A DNA stretch of 64,000 bases from Ipomoea triloba (lineage: Eukaryota > Streptophyta > Magnoliopsida > Solanales > Convolvulaceae). Below, piece after piece: positions 37,926 to 51,030 of the stretch (its first letter is position 1; each line of letters begins with the position of its first letter). The DNA lies in contig NC_044929.1 of NCBI RefSeq assembly GCF_003576645.1, positions 22,338,289-22,402,288 of the forward strand, given 5' to 3'. The notes under the pieces were generated by a model. The model saw only the letters and a list, made by a program, of their open reading frames with translations. It searched no databases and was not told where the DNA came from. A program made the translations under genes and the position numbers.

Positions 37926-39510
37926 GTTTTTACTCTCTCCGGCGGCCGGCCAGCGACTTCACTGTCACTGATATTGCTCTCCGGCCGTCTTTCAGCTGCG
38001 CCATTGAAACTTGTAGCTGACTATATATACACGCACCTGCGGGTAAATAAAGGCCCACATTTATTGACACAAACAATATAATAATATATTACCTTCTTCT
38101 TTCTTTTTCTTTTTTTTTTTCTTTTTTTCTTTCTGTTTTTCTTTCTTTTTTCATATATAATTTCACTAAAACGATGAAAACTTATAGTTATTATTTGAAG
38201 GTATGTACATGATAAATAACGCTTTATGTAATAGCCTGCAAATAGTACATGAGAGATGAATCTATATGAAGTGAAATTATATATTGTACAATTACCTTTC
38301 AAAAAAATATATTGTACAATTATTTTATTTTTTTCTCGTTATATTAGGCTATGCAGTTATATACTTCGTAATTTATATAATTATTAATCCGTATTAAATA
38401 AGTTTAAATTCAAATAATTTGTAGCTCAATGGTACTTTTGTTGTTCTCTCAAATTTCTCAATAAATTTATATAGTTGTATTTTAATTTTTGGTAAGATTT
38501 GAACTATGTAAACAATATATATTACTACATTGCGTAATTTCAAGGAAAGTAGTGGACCACATGTGGTGCACCACCTGGTGAGACACAATTATTTGTGGTC
38601 GGAACAATCAAATAACACGTGAGATATGTGTCTATATAAACAAACAAATAAATTTAACTGATTTAATTATAAAATATAAGGTACAAATTTTCGTTATTTG
38701 AAAAACCTCCAAAATCAATTGAAAAATTGACAATAAACATTATCGAAGTTTAACGTAGTTGGTTGGTCGTCTGACTTAAAAATTATGACTAAATACGACA
38801 GTGTGGGAGTTTGAATTTCACGTGGACTGATTGCGCATGATTGATTATATGTAACATAGGTTGGTTCGCGACGCTCCATAGAGTTGAAAACATTGTAGCA
38901 ACCCAATAAACCATTCAGTTAAATTAAGCCAATCCATGTTCACCTTCAGTTGATTTTTGAGTGGTAGATTATAGACAAGGACAAGAGATTGAGCTATGAC
39001 AGTTGCAATGTGAGAGTTACATAAGGAACTGGTCTTCTCACCTAATAGATCGCTAAGCCATTGTGATTTACCCATTTACTATCATGTCGGGTTAAGGTGA
39101 CGTGTGGAAACTTTGAAAGCGCGGAAATTTCGCCTTTGTGAGCAATAAGGTATCCAAATAAGTATAGTGGACTGCAGTCCTGCCCAATACGGATAAGCCC
39201 AATTAATTCAGCTTTTCCAAATTAGGCCCAATATATATACATCACAAAGGCGGGGGCAAATTGGTCCTTTTGCCGTTGCTACATAACACATATAAATACT
39301 TAGTCAAAGGCTCAAATCAGCGTAGTCAAAATCCCCTGATGGTCTGAAACGTCAGCGTTTAAACTCTGCGAAATTGTCCTGTACCGGGATCCGGAACAAA
39401 GAAGGGAAATCCGAAATCTCCATAGCTTTGAGCTTTCCCCCCGCCGTAGATGAACCGTAAAACTATACGTACGCCGCCGATCAGTCTGTGATCACTCATC
39501 GCACGCGATA
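37926..39510. other. Intergenic between divergent MYB and EAF6 genes
   Basis: The MYB promoter lies at the left end. A pyrimidine tract (38096-38150) follows, then AT-rich sequence without a gene. The stretch 38720-39100 has several short open frames but no family resemblance and may be repeat remnant. The EAF6 promoter should lie in 39100-39510. Confidence 0.5.
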
Positions 39511-42215
39511 ATGGACGCGGAAGGTAACCGTCAACCGCACTGTCTGAATGTTTTACATATGATCTTTGGTGTAATGCTATGTAACAATCGCACAAACATT
39601 GAATCTGCGTAAACGAATGCAATCGTAGGGCAACGGACGCCTTCGAACCCTTCGGCAGTGCTCGCCGCTCTCTTGTCGAAACGAGCCAAGCTTCACGAGG
39701 AGCTCAAGAGCATTGAGAAGCAGGTGTTCACGTTTGTTCTTCCGTTCTGAGTGTGAATATGGTGTGTCGGAATAATACTTGGAATTTGAATTGTAGGTTT
39801 ACGACATGGAGACGAGTTATTTGCAGGATCCGAGCCAATGTGGGAACGTGTTGAAAGGTTTTGAAGGGTTTCTGTCATCGTCAAAAAGCACAACACTGTA
39901 AATTCTTCAACCATTTTAAGTTTGGGAATGCTTATTAGTTATTACTGTTTTTTTGTTGGGTGTGAACTTTGAATGAATCATCATGGGTAGTAATGCTGCC
40001 AGCATGAGCTGGTAATGTGGGAATGTAATCAGGTCTTTAACTCCACAGTGGTATTGACTAAGAGAGGGCAGATACTGAGCTCAAAGTTTAATATGATTCC
40101 TTTTATTGCAGTGTGTTAAAGTTTAGGTATATAGTAGGAATTCTAGGGTCTGAGTGTCAGCAGATCTCTTGCAGTCATGGTTAAAAGTGAATACAGGAAA
40201 TCTTGTGACATTTTAAAGTACTCTGTAGTTCTCTACCAAGGTGTAAAGAGTTTCTCATTGATAGATAGAAGTGTCGATACTGTTATGCTTGCTCTGATAG
40301 AGAGATTTCATGAATTGCATTCAGAGCTAAACCAATAACAATGGGACATAAAAATGAATATGCTTTTCAATCATTGGGACACAAGTGTTAAGAAAGCAAT
40401 GTAAGATTTGTCACCAGCTTCTATTATGTTGCCTTTCTCCTGCAAAAAAATCTTCTTTTTGGTGGAGGGGAGGTTACTCATTCTTTACCTGAGTCCTTAA
40501 TGGGTTAGTATTAAGTAAGGTACTAAGCTGTCAACAAGGTAACCAGCAAGGATTCAGGATGAGAGTATGAGCTACTTGGGGAAAAATAAATGATGAGGGG
40601 ATAGACAACAGACAAAGCCAAACGGGAGCACATAGACAGTTCACTTGGGGATTAAACAATCATGAAGGAAGATGAAGATGTACCAAAGTGAGACCTGAAT
40701 GAAAATTCAATATTTGTATTGTGAGAATCCCATGTTTGGGCTGAAATCTTAGGAGTCTCCCTCCCCCACCTAAGAAAAGCACCCCATTTAATAATGAGAT
40801 GTTCTGTAATTGGATTAGAGGTCAATAGATGTGTCGGATGATTTAGTTACAATTTATGTTCAATACTCTGTTTCTTTGTGTGACTTTCCTTTTCTGTCAA
40901 TGGCTTGTTTCAGCTTAAAAAGATCAAGGAAGTTTCAACCGGATGATAGGCTTTTTTCGCTATCCTCTGTAACTTCGCCAGCGGTATGTTATATTACGTA
41001 TAGTTATTCAATGATGGTTCTATCTATGTCTTTTGTTTTGTAGTTTCTGCAAAAAAAAAAGTTTTACTTGAATCAAGGCATCTACTATGGCTGGATGCAA
41101 GATGTATCAGGCTTATTGATGCGTTGATGGGAAACCATTTTAGATTTTTTTCAAATTGTTTGCAGTTGAAATAGTGGTCTATTCTATGGTTGAAAATCTT
41201 TGTATTAAATTGAAATTTAAAAACTGGTAACTTAAGCTTTATAATCACTTTTAGCAATACTGTTAAAAGGTTTGTGGAGATCTGTGTGAAATTTATGGCA
41301 CTTGTCATAATGCTACAGTAAAATGTTTAAGTTGAAGCTATGATAGCTTTTTTACTTTATATTTAATGTCTCTTTCAATCAAAGCTCAAATTTGCTCATA
41401 CTTTCTTGAGAATGTATGGGTAATGGGTGTCAAGCTTGTAAACATCTTTGGTGAGGCCCAAGGTGTCCACCTCTGAAGTTGATCTTGTCAGCTATATATC
41501 GTTAATCTCTGTTGTAAGTATAATTTCTTTGTTTTGCTGGGTTTTTCTTGCGCATTGGGAATACTAATGGTGTACCACTCTAGAGAAGTAAATGTAAATG
41601 CCTCCAAACATACACATTCACTGTTTCTTATTAATCCAATATACATATTTTAGTGCTTATTTGGCCCAACTAGAGCTTCTTGAAATAGAGTTTGACAGTT
41701 TGCTAATATTTTTATTTTTCCCTTTTTAGTCTCAACTTTAGACCTTGAAAAATAGGCCTTTTGCCTCTTATGTAGCTTTAAAATGAATTTTCTTTAGTTT
41801 TAGTGTTTGGCTCACTTTAGATAATCTCCAATAAACTTCTTGGCTACCACATGCCAGTCAGGCCCATAATAGATTTATAATTTGCTCTTGTCCTTATGTT
41901 TCTTATTTTCCCCTGTTCCAGGCTGAGGAAGTAGCGGTTGGGCGTGATGGTGCAGGTATACCTGCAAATGGACAGTAAGTATTTGGTTATCCTATTGGTA
42001 ACCAGTGTCTTTAATGGAAGGGATTTGATAATATTGTATAGAGTATTTTTATATCCCGAACAAATTTTTGTTTGTCACAGCCGACTTGATAAAATTCACA
42101 ATGTGTCTGCAGGGGGAAACCGAAGAAAGGTAGGGGAGGCCCGAGAGAGGCGAAGAGATTGCGCCATTCTAGCGAACCAGACTACGACTATGAAGATGAC
42201 CTTGATATGATGTAG
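39511..42215 (+). CDS. EAF6: EAF6 / MEAF6-type subunit of NuA4 histone acetyltransferase
   Basis: Six exons: 39511-39523, 39629-39723, 39797-39897, 40914-40983, 41922-41974, 42113-42215, all GT-AG, giving 144 residues. Residues about 12-45 form a coiled coil (LAALLSKRAKLHEELKSIEK) that runs into the family core VYDMETSYLQDP, CGNVLKGFEGFL and RKFQPDDRLFSLSSVTSP. These match the NuA4/EAF6 domain, in which a helix pairs with EPL1/ING-type partners in the NuA4 and MOZ-type acetyltransferases. The plant tail is basic (GKPKKGRGGPREAKRLRH) and ends acidic (YDYEDDLDMM). The exons are short and separated by introns up to 1.0 kb, so the gene is easily missed; exon 1 has only 13 coding bases. Confidence 0.88.
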
Positions 42216-42912
42216 TTATTATGGCTTGGCTTTGAGATAGCAAGCTGGTTGGTTTTGGGAGAAAAATGAGGATTTTTAGACAACCCTGCTTGCAACAATG
42301 GTAGTATGGTACTGTTTCCCCTATATGATGTACAAATATCACTCTAACTATCTCAGAGTGCCATGCTTTAAAACGCCAGCCTCTATAAAACTAACTTCGG
42401 TCTTGTATCTTCTTAATCGAACTCGACTCAAGTGATAAAGAGTTTGAGTTGTTTAAGTATAAGATCAAGAGTTTGAACTTATATTTATGTTGGAGTAACT
42501 ACTGAAATATATTTACTCTTTTTTTTTTGAGTGATCAGAAAAACCTGCAACCAGGGTACATGCACTACTTAAGGGTGTGCATTGAGTAAATTCTGCCTTA
42601 TGATCTTAGCTGGTAACAACAACGAGATAAATCAGCTTAAGTTACCAATGCAATAGCCTAACCAATTTGTCCACCCCACATACACTACTTGAGGGTGTGA
42701 ATTAGGTAAATCATGTCTTATGATCCTAACTGACAAATGACAACAAAGAGATAAATCAGCTTAGGTTACCAAGCTACCAAGCGAATAGCCTAACCATCTT
42801 GTCCACCCCCAACATATTTACTCCTTTTGTTTTATGGAAGAAGGAAAAATTAAATGAAGTGATGAACAAATCATACAACAGGGGAGGGGAGGATACAGAT
42901 TTTGTTTCACTT
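42216..42912. other. Intergenic between EAF6 and ERF (convergent)
   Basis: 3' flanks of two genes, mostly occupied by the duplicated repeat at 42562-42810. No gene seen. Confidence 0.5.
42562..42810. repeat. Dispersed repeat, two tandem copies of about 120 bp
   Basis: CACTACTTAAGGGTGTGCAT ... GTTACCAATGCAATAGCCTA and CACTACTTGAGGGTGTGAAT ... CGAATAGCCTAACCATCTTG are two diverged copies in the same direction. Pieces of the same family (TTTGAAGGTGTGCATTAG) recur near 47645 and 60580. It may be a SINE-like unit read from its 3' end. Confidence 0.65.
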
Positions 42913-43500
42913 TCACCAAGTTGAAGTTGTGGCGGATTCCGACGAAGTGAGCAACTGCTCCAAGAACTCAGCCCCCAAATCCTCCAGCACCACCACATTC
43001 TTCTTCGCTCCATTTCTCCGGCGACACGCCGATCTCTTCCGGATCATGGAGTGGCGCCTCTTGAGCTCCACCACCGGCGAACACCCTTCTTTAAACCCAC
43101 ACTTCATCTCCCTCAGCGACTCCCTCACCACCTCCTCCGGGAAGTTAAGCACCGCCATCGACCCCCGCATGGCAAACGCCGCCTGATCGTACGCCATCGC
43201 CGCCGCCTCCGCGCTATCAAACGTCCCCAGCCAAACCCGCACCCCATTCCTCGTCGAATCCCTTATCTCCGCCGCGAACTTCCCCCACGGCCGCTTCCTC
43301 ACCCCTCTCCAACTCTTCTCCTCCTTCTTCGGCTCCTCCGAACTCACCTCCTCCTCCGACGACTCTTTTCCGCTCGTCTCCGCCGCTAACACCTCCAACA
43401 GCACCATCTCTTGCGAATCATTCACGTTGAAAGGAAGAGATTCGTCATCCCATAAACACCCCATCGAGTTTTGGCACTCAACCAACCAAGAATCATCCAT
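42913..43500 (-). CDS. AP2/ERF transcription factor, group IX (ERF1B/ERF15-like)
   Basis: Single exon, 195 residues. The AP2 domain at about 64-121 starts [18 protein letters not shown] and contains [20 protein letters not shown]; the Ala and Asp of AAEIRD mark the ERF class, which binds the GCC box. An acidic stretch precedes it ([16 protein letters not shown]). Near the C-terminus [16 protein letters not shown] matches the activation motif of group IX proteins such as ERF1 and ORA59. These act downstream of ethylene and jasmonate in defence genes. A TATA tract lies at 43577-43586, 77 bp upstream of the start. Which paralog it corresponds to cannot be told from this sequence. Confidence 0.93.
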   Translation of the reverse strand: MDDSWLVECQNSMGCLWDDESLPFNVNDSQEMVLLEVLAAETSGKESSEEEVSSEEPKKEEKSWRGVRKRPWGKFAAEIRDSTRNGVRVWLGTFDSAEAAAMAYDQAAFAMRGSMAVLNFPEEVVRESLREMKCGFKEGCSPVVELKRRHSMIRKRSACRRRNGAKKNVVVLEDLGAEFLEQLLTSSESATTSTW

Positions 43501-45117
43501 GCCGGATTTTCTCCTAAGATTTTTCCGAGGTGGGTGACTCAGAATGTTTTGCTCAACTTCAACTCCTAGGCCTAACTATATATATACCTGGACAGAGCTT
43601 TGTTCTTCCTCATTCTTATGACTATAGTTGGTTAATTAATTAAATCCTAATATCCTAATCTTACTTAAAAAGTTAAAAGTGAGTGTTATTTAATTAATTA
43701 GAACTTGTGCGTAATTAAGAAGAGTACGTTCTAGAAAGGGGAAAGTATTATTTGTTGGTATGGTGACAAATTTCTTATACTACTCAACTAGATCACACAC
43801 TGAGACATGTTATTAATTGAAAAAATTCGTATCATCTTGTCCACGCTATTATGGGTAAGGGAAAAGTATAATTTTAATCCATATATTATAGCTCCATAGT
43901 GATTTTAGTCTCGTTCAACGTGATGAATATAAATACTCGTCTAAAATTTTTAATCATATTTTGATTTTTGAAAAAATTTAGAATTGAAATCGTTATTTAG
44001 TCATAACTTAGGGATTCAAACGTTAATATGAAAGGAACAAACTAAAATCATAATGTGGTTTAAAACATAGAAGTATCCGTGCTTATAATAAACCATTAGA
44101 CATTAAAAATTGTTGTTTAAACGTAACATTTCTATTAAAATTGTACTTTTCTCTATTATAAAATTTTGATGATCGTGTACGCAATGTAGCCGTGTAAATT
44201 TGATTGTGTTGATTAATACGTTGAAAACAAAATCTCGTCTACACGGCCACACTCTTTACACGTTTAAATTTACATTGAGTTACTTTCTTGTGGTATTCAA
44301 TTAAGATTAATATAAAAGTAAGTCGTACAGCTGTATCAAATAAAAAGTACACGTAAAAGTTTTCGTAAATATTAACATTACCTATCAGTGAATACATATT
44401 TTATTTTTATATCAAAGCAACGTCTTATAAATATGTGATTATACACTCGCTCGTAGATATGGTCTTGGGGGAGTTGAGGGACCCACATATTATATATACG
44501 AGGACGTAAGTAGCACGTGAGTCAAATGACGCAAGGCGGCAAGATATAACTATAAGCCAACTCCCGGCAACTACTTTTCAAAACCGGTCGCTTCTTGGTT
44601 CGTTCTTGCATGCATATATTCCAATTCTTTCTTTAATTTATTCAAAAAAGAAAAGTAAAGAAAATTTTTAGTTTGGTTCAAAATTAATCATTTGATTTGA
44701 ATAGACTATCCTTCTTGTAAAAGATTGTGTTAGGCACTAGTACCAATCATTTGTGGGCATACTATTGATAGGCCCCAAGAGTCCAAGCTAATAATATTTA
44801 AACAAAATATTTATTGCTATAAAATTTATTATAACTTTTATAAAATTTATTATAACTTTTTAAGATTAAATAAGTACTTAGTGGCACATCTATGACTGTC
44901 CTTAAGGGAATGTCATATGATCGAACTTCAGTGGTGGAGTATTGATCCTTTGAGCTACAATAGATAGAGAAAGTATAGAACAACCACAAGAAAATTGCAC
45001 TTTTGGTCCTATGACTATATTATGATTGTACAAGTGCAAGTTGTGATTCAGCCAGGTGACTACTCAATGTGTTTGTGGTTGCTCTTTTAGCATTATTTGG
45101 ATTGTCCCATTTTAACT

Positions 45118-45305
45118 TGTGAAAGAATTGCCAAGATCTTGTGGTCTAGTGGCACCCGGTTACACTCCAATATGGAAGGGGTGGGTTCGAGCCTCGGTGG
45201 AGGATATCGCCTGTTTGTGCTTCAGTAGATTGGAAAAGTAGTTATGAACAAATACTGCATTCTAACAGAGTCAGTATTACTAAAAAAAAACGTGTGAAAG
45301 AATTG
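45118..45305 (+). mobile_element. tRNA-derived SINE with 13-bp target duplication
   Basis: The body (45131-45292) has a box-A-like TGGTCTAGTGG near 45142 and a box-B GGTTCGAGCC near 45184, the spacing of an RNA polymerase III promoter. It ends in an A-rich tail (TAAAAAAAAACG). TGTGAAAGAATTG is repeated exactly at 45118-45130 and 45293-45305, as expected for LINE-mediated insertion. Confidence 0.85.
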
Positions 45306-46371
45306 GAGACTGGCTCTAAAACTCCATATAAAATTACTACCTCCGTCCCAAAATGGTTGTCTGATTCGTTTAACGAGGCTTGACTGAAGTAATTTTTAAT
45401 TCAATTTTTCATATTATTAAATTTAGTGTTAATATATAAAATTTATATATTTAGAAACTACATTAAAAGTACTATTAAACACAAAAAATTAAATTTAAAA
45501 ATAATAAAAAATTACTAAAGAAAATAAGCAAAGAAGGAAGAGTTGGTTTGATCAATGAATAGTAAATATGACAGGTAAAATGGGACAGAGGGACTATAAG
45601 TTAAGCAGCTAGCCATGGAGGGTGTTGGGCTGTAACTCAGTCCCCAGCCATTAATTTGCATACAACAAACACATGCATGTGTGCAGTAGGGCGAGTAGAT
45701 GAGCCACCCCCGGGGTTGGTGAACCTTATAGCCTTTGTAATGCAAATGGAACCATATCACTTTCCCAACATTAAATTGAAAGGGACAATAATAGGTGGTA
45801 ATGATTTTGTTTTTTTTTTTAATTCAAAATATATTATAGTAGGTGATCAATAGAGTCGATTCTCTGCTTTTACGTACGTACCATTGTCGTATTAGCAGTT
45901 TACTTACCAACTGTCCCAAATTGTTGGGTTAAATATATTACAATTTCATTTACTCACACGTAAGAAAAAGCTAGTACATGAATTCGTGAGAAACTAAACA
46001 TCTTTTTATATATAGAATCGGGTCGAATGTTATTTTTATCGGATTCTAAACTTTTTTTTATATGGTTGTTAGAAAATTAGGGTTCACACTGTGACACGTT
46101 CCTACCTAATTGAAATGTTCGACCATTGGATCGGACAAAAGTGGTCGATAAGCTTACCACTTTGGCTAGTGGTCCATAACAGCGAGAAGCAAATTTGTGG
46201 ATTTCAAAAGTGATCGAAACATGAAATTTATCAATTTTTAATCACTACTCCTGTGTGGTCAAATATTTGTTTTTTTTTTAAAACAATGACTATTTGTATC
46301 TTAATCATCCGTTTACCAACTAAGTCAAAAAATTTTGTGTTTCTTGTAATTTTTTTAAAAAAAATTAGTAC

Positions 46372-46412
<41 letters not shown>

Positions 46413-48857
46413 TGGAGTAAGGACTCTTCTATAGAGTTCTAATTAATCATATGCGTCAAATAATGGGTTAAAAATTTAGCGCAAGAGAATTGAATGGAAA
46501 ATTATATATAGTTGAAAAGTCCAAAAACTAAAAAGTATATAGAATATAATAAAATTCAAGAAGAATTTTGGAATGGAAAAAAAAAAGAGAAAAAAAATGT
46601 CACATTAATTTAAGAAAGTTGTAATTAATTATATTAATGTAATTTAGCACGACAACCTTGTGAAAATGTCTTGGTTGTGTTGCACACTTGTCCAATATAT
46701 AAGTAAAAAAGAAAAAAAAAGGGACTGCTGATGATTTGACTGATAGATGCTTCATGACCAGATACAATCCTCCATTAGAAGGTTCTTTGCACCTTTAGCT
46801 CTAGTTTGGTAACTTATGCATAAAATATATATACATACATATATACTAGGTTTAAATGTTTAATATATATATATACTCATATCCTGCAGTCCCAATCAAC
46901 ATGTTTGCAATGATTAAGGTTGCGATTGTGGATTCAATTGAATTGGGAACACACACATGCATCTCGTGTGAATGCATATGTTATTGTAGGATAAAAAAAT
47001 TGAGGGTTTAGAGTCTTTTTCTTGTCTCGATCGATTGATCTGTCATGTATGCTATATGGACTATTAGTTTTGTGGTGTAGTAGTTAAATTCTTAGTTTGT
47101 ACGGAAGATTATTTAGGGTATATGTTCGATTTCTTGTTTTTCTCTGAACTCTATTTCATATAATATGACGAGTCAACGATCAACTATTGTTGTTAAAGGA
47201 TGCGTGATTTTTTTTTATATGCGTAATAAAAAGATAGACGCGTGATGAGTGTGTGTATATATATCATTTTCATTTGACTATCTAAATGATTGCCTAACTA
47301 GCTTTTATTTGTAGGCTTGGAGTTCCTAACTTGGTTTGATAATACTAGCTAATAATGCATGCATCTATATATCTAGCAAAAGGAGTATGTGTGTTCCCTT
47401 TGCTTGAAATGATTGGTGATTATGATATATACATTTGACTAACAAATTAATGAATTATTGGTTTAGATATGATTAAAATGGTTCTATCTGATCTGGTTAG
47501 AGAATCCCAATATCACTTAACTCGATTAACACATACATTAAATTAAAGGTGGGAAAGCAAAAACTCAAAATCACTATTTGATGTGCGCTATAGGTAATGT
47601 TAACTCGATTAACACCTTAAAGTAAAGGTGAGAGTCACGCACTATTTGAAGGTGCAGTCTAGATGAATCCTGACGTATGACCCTAGCCAATTGTCTGAAA
47701 CCAAAAAAGGCCAATAGACAGTTTATACACGAAGTTAAATTTTAAACTTTGTGATTATCAAGCTAACTCGATTGAGATTGTCCAATGTTTATATTATTAC
47801 TCGATTTGTTGTGTAAACTTATTAATTATATTCACAATATTTGGTTGGGATATATATGGAAGTACAAGAACAAAGGTAGCTAGCTAGGAGAAGGCCGGAC
47901 ATAAGTTGTACATTTTGTTTTGTCCTATTTAACAAATTAAATGCACCTTACTTAGCAAGACATGCAACATTATTTTCTTTAATTTGTTCTTAGCCTGACA
48001 TTGCTCCACTTTCTACAATAACCTCATCTTCTATAGCAATCAGATTCATCGTATTTGGTCAGTCAAATTCTTATACCTACACTGCTAAATAATTCTAAAG
48101 TATTGATATATTTGATATTGATATAATCATATACAGAGTATTAGTATACATATTAGTACTTTATGTCTTTAATTCAGATTATGACTTATTACTATTCTAA
48201 TCTTCTTGTAATTCCTATATTCTAGTCTCCCTGAAATTCTCTGATCTCATTATATATATCCCTATAATCTATACCTTTCATTAATTTTATTCAATACAAT
48301 TCATTCAGTTCTTATCGTAGCAAACGCTATAAACAATGTAAGCATAAAAATTCCTATAAATATTACACTGCATATTGTTAATACACTACATATATTTTAG
48401 GTCATTATTATCATTGACGTACGTGTATTCAAAGGAAATGGATGGGGCCACGGTCGATCGATGTTGAAGTGTAGTGTCAAGGAGGCATGAATCTGATCTG
48501 TACATAATATGCTTCATATTTAATTTGAATATATCATCGTGCATGCGTCCTCACCCTATCATTTTCTTTAAGATTCACACAAAAAATGTGGCATTATATA
48601 TACAAAATGCATGTATATATAATGGATAAAGAATTTTATATATATTGTTGAGTATATAATATATAAACATAAATGTGCAATCCAACTATTAGCTTAGGAT
48701 TTTAGTTTTTTAGTTGAGATGCAACTCATGCTTCAATTTGATATCAGAGTCAACCCCACCTCAAAAGGTCATAGGTTTGAATCTCCGCGTCACCCGATAA
48801 AAGAATACTATGGTCCACGTGTTGCGGCGTGTACATAAAGTGTCACCCGATAAAAAA

Positions 48858-49005
48858 AAAGAGACTATGATAGTGTGGACGTGTATATAAAGTATCAACC
48901 CAATTAAAAAAAAAAGAGACTATGGTGCACAAAAGAGACTATGATAGTGTGGACGTGTATATAAAGTATCAACCCAATTAAAAAAAAAAAAGAGACTATG
49001 GTGCA
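48858..49005. repeat. 74-bp tandem duplication
   Basis: AGAGACTATGATAGTGTGGA through AAGTATCAACCCAATT, a poly-A run and GAGACTATGGTGCAC is present twice, starting near 48858 and 48932. Confidence 0.85.
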
Positions 49006-49916
49006 CGTGTTAAGTATATACTATATAAACATAGCTGATAATAGGAGAGGCTATGTTAGGCTCTTCTCCACTTTAATGATGCAGGTAAGAAACACTTTCA
49101 CTTATCTTTCAATTAACCAAAAATGGATAAGCTTCAAGTAATATAATTCTACAATATATTTTGGCATGCCATTTCAAAGTGATTGATCTCAATTTAGGCG
49201 AAGTCGATTTAAGTTTAGCGCAGCTAGTCAATTGACTAAGAGAGATAAAAAACATGTGATTGGCCTAAATTATATTCCACGTATTTGAAAATTCAATAGA
49301 GTGATACTTAATTTGTGTTAGTCACCTGTGTAATAGCTTGCAAATTACTCAAAAAATGTAAACTGCACTAAGAGGACCATGTGTAACAGAATCGATTGAA
49401 AAACTATTAGCAAAAATTGAACTCGTGACATTTTTATACGAAAATCATGTTCTATTCATACAATCAGATGACTTCTCGATACATATAATGTGAGATTTAC
49501 AATTGGTAGTACAACACCATGGATAATTCATCATGCACTAGCTCTTACTATATATGTTGGGACCATAGAAAACACCAAGTGTTGGTCTTTCTGCCATTTT
49601 TTTTGGGGTCAAATTTCGTCGTACCTACACCATGCACATGCAATCAAGAACAAGCTAAAATGCATGCACAAAGCTAGAAAGCATATCACAACCCAATTGA
49701 TGTAGTACAATAATTTATGATCTTTCACAAATATATATTTCTTTTGTCCTTTGTTGCATCACAAGTTAATGTTATTAAGTACGATATGATATAAATACAC
49801 TCTTCTAAAGTTTACGGTGAATTAAATATTTTATTCTTTTTACAGACGAAACTCGTTGTTACAAATTTAATTGCTCTTTATATATACAATATACTATACA
49901 TACTATAGACTATGTG

Positions 49917-50018
49917 CCAAAGATCTTGTGATTTAGCGGTACCAGATATACACTCCCATATGGAAGAGACTGGATTCGAGTCTTAGTGGAGGCATACATC
50001 GTAACAGAGTCACTATGT
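49917..50018 (+). mobile_element. Diverged fragment of the same SINE family
   Basis: AAGATCTTGTGATTTAGCGG and CCATATGGAAGAGACTGGAT follow the 45131 copy, with box B worn to GGATTCGAGTC. It ends without an A tail at AGAGTCACTATG. The 7-mer CTATGTG flanks it on both sides, weak evidence for a target duplication. Confidence 0.6.
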
Positions 50019-51030
50019 GGACGTTACTTATCGATTAAAAATTTTAAAACATAAAAGTCCACGATTTTCCTCCTCCTCTTTCAAGGAATTGAAGTTTAAT
50101 GGATTTGTTTTAAAAAGTTTTGGATTATTAAATTCTCCACCAAAGGTGAACATAATATTTATTTATTTATTTGGCCGTCAAAAATTGGCCATCCAAAATT
50201 TTCGTCCGTTTTGAACTGAATTTTTAAATTTTAAATTATAAAATTCCATCCACCAATGTGGACAGAATATTTATTATTTATTTTAAAGTTTTTTTTTTTT
50301 GAGAAGATTTATTTTAAAGTTTATTATCTTAATTTTAATTTTTAAAAACATCCACTACTTGTTGTTTAGGCTTATTGTCTCTTCATCAATTTCAATATAC
50401 AAATAAGTTAAATTAAATACGGAGTATAATGTTGTTTACAAAATATATCTATTCTTAATCTTTTTATAATTATAATTGATATTTCATTAATTAATTACTC
50501 TGTATGGTATGGAGGTTTTCCGGATTTTGTCATGTTTAGTATTAAACTTTCAAATTGATTACCCGTGATCCTTCAACTTTCAAATTATTATCATTCGTGG
50601 TCCAAGTTAACTATCCATAACCTTTCAACTATCAAATTTTAACCAGTAGTGATCATTTTAGAGTTTTAGAAAGACCAAGATTTGTTAAATTTTAAAAGTT
50701 GATGGACAATGGGTAGTTACTTGGAGCACATATGGTAATAATTTGAAAAGTCGAAGGACGATCTATTTGAAAATTTAAAATTATACATGACAAAATCACT
50801 ATACTCGGAGGAGGTCATTAATTAATTAATTACATTACTTTGTAATTTGTATAGTAATTGTAATTTGGCCGTCCTACATTGTGTTTGATTTTGTTGAAGT
50901 TGTCGTCCCAATTTGTCTTCAATGGCCGTCTCCAACCTCCCTTCCCATTCTCATCCCTTAAACTCCACAAGATCGAATCTAATCACTACAAAAACATTAA
51001 CTAACTAAGCTAAGGCTCCGTTTGGGCGAG

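Larger units (their letters stand above)
43501..51030. other. 7.5-kb intergenic region without a recognisable gene
   Basis: AT-rich. Contents noticed: the ERF promoter at the left end, SINE copies (45118-45305 and a fragment at 49917-50018), a (TTA)n tract at 46372-46411, a 74-bp tandem duplication (48858-49005), and a stretch near 48100-48320 with TATATATATCCC and a TTCAATACAATTCATTC end that could be a solo LTR. Short open frames resemble nothing known. Confidence 0.5.

Noticed and set aside
38845..39075. Minus-strand 76-codon frame upstream of EAF6
   Set aside because: No family resemblance, AT-rich codon use and no splice partners; probably repeat remnant.
45131..45200. Functional tRNA gene suggested by box A and box B
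   Set aside because: No cloverleaf pairing is evident, and the A-rich tail with target duplication marks a SINE.
46700..49700. Conserved microRNA precursor in the gene-poor region
   Set aside because: I looked by eye for well-known plant miRNA words (such as those of miR156, miR159, miR166, miR172) and saw none; a folding search was not possible here.
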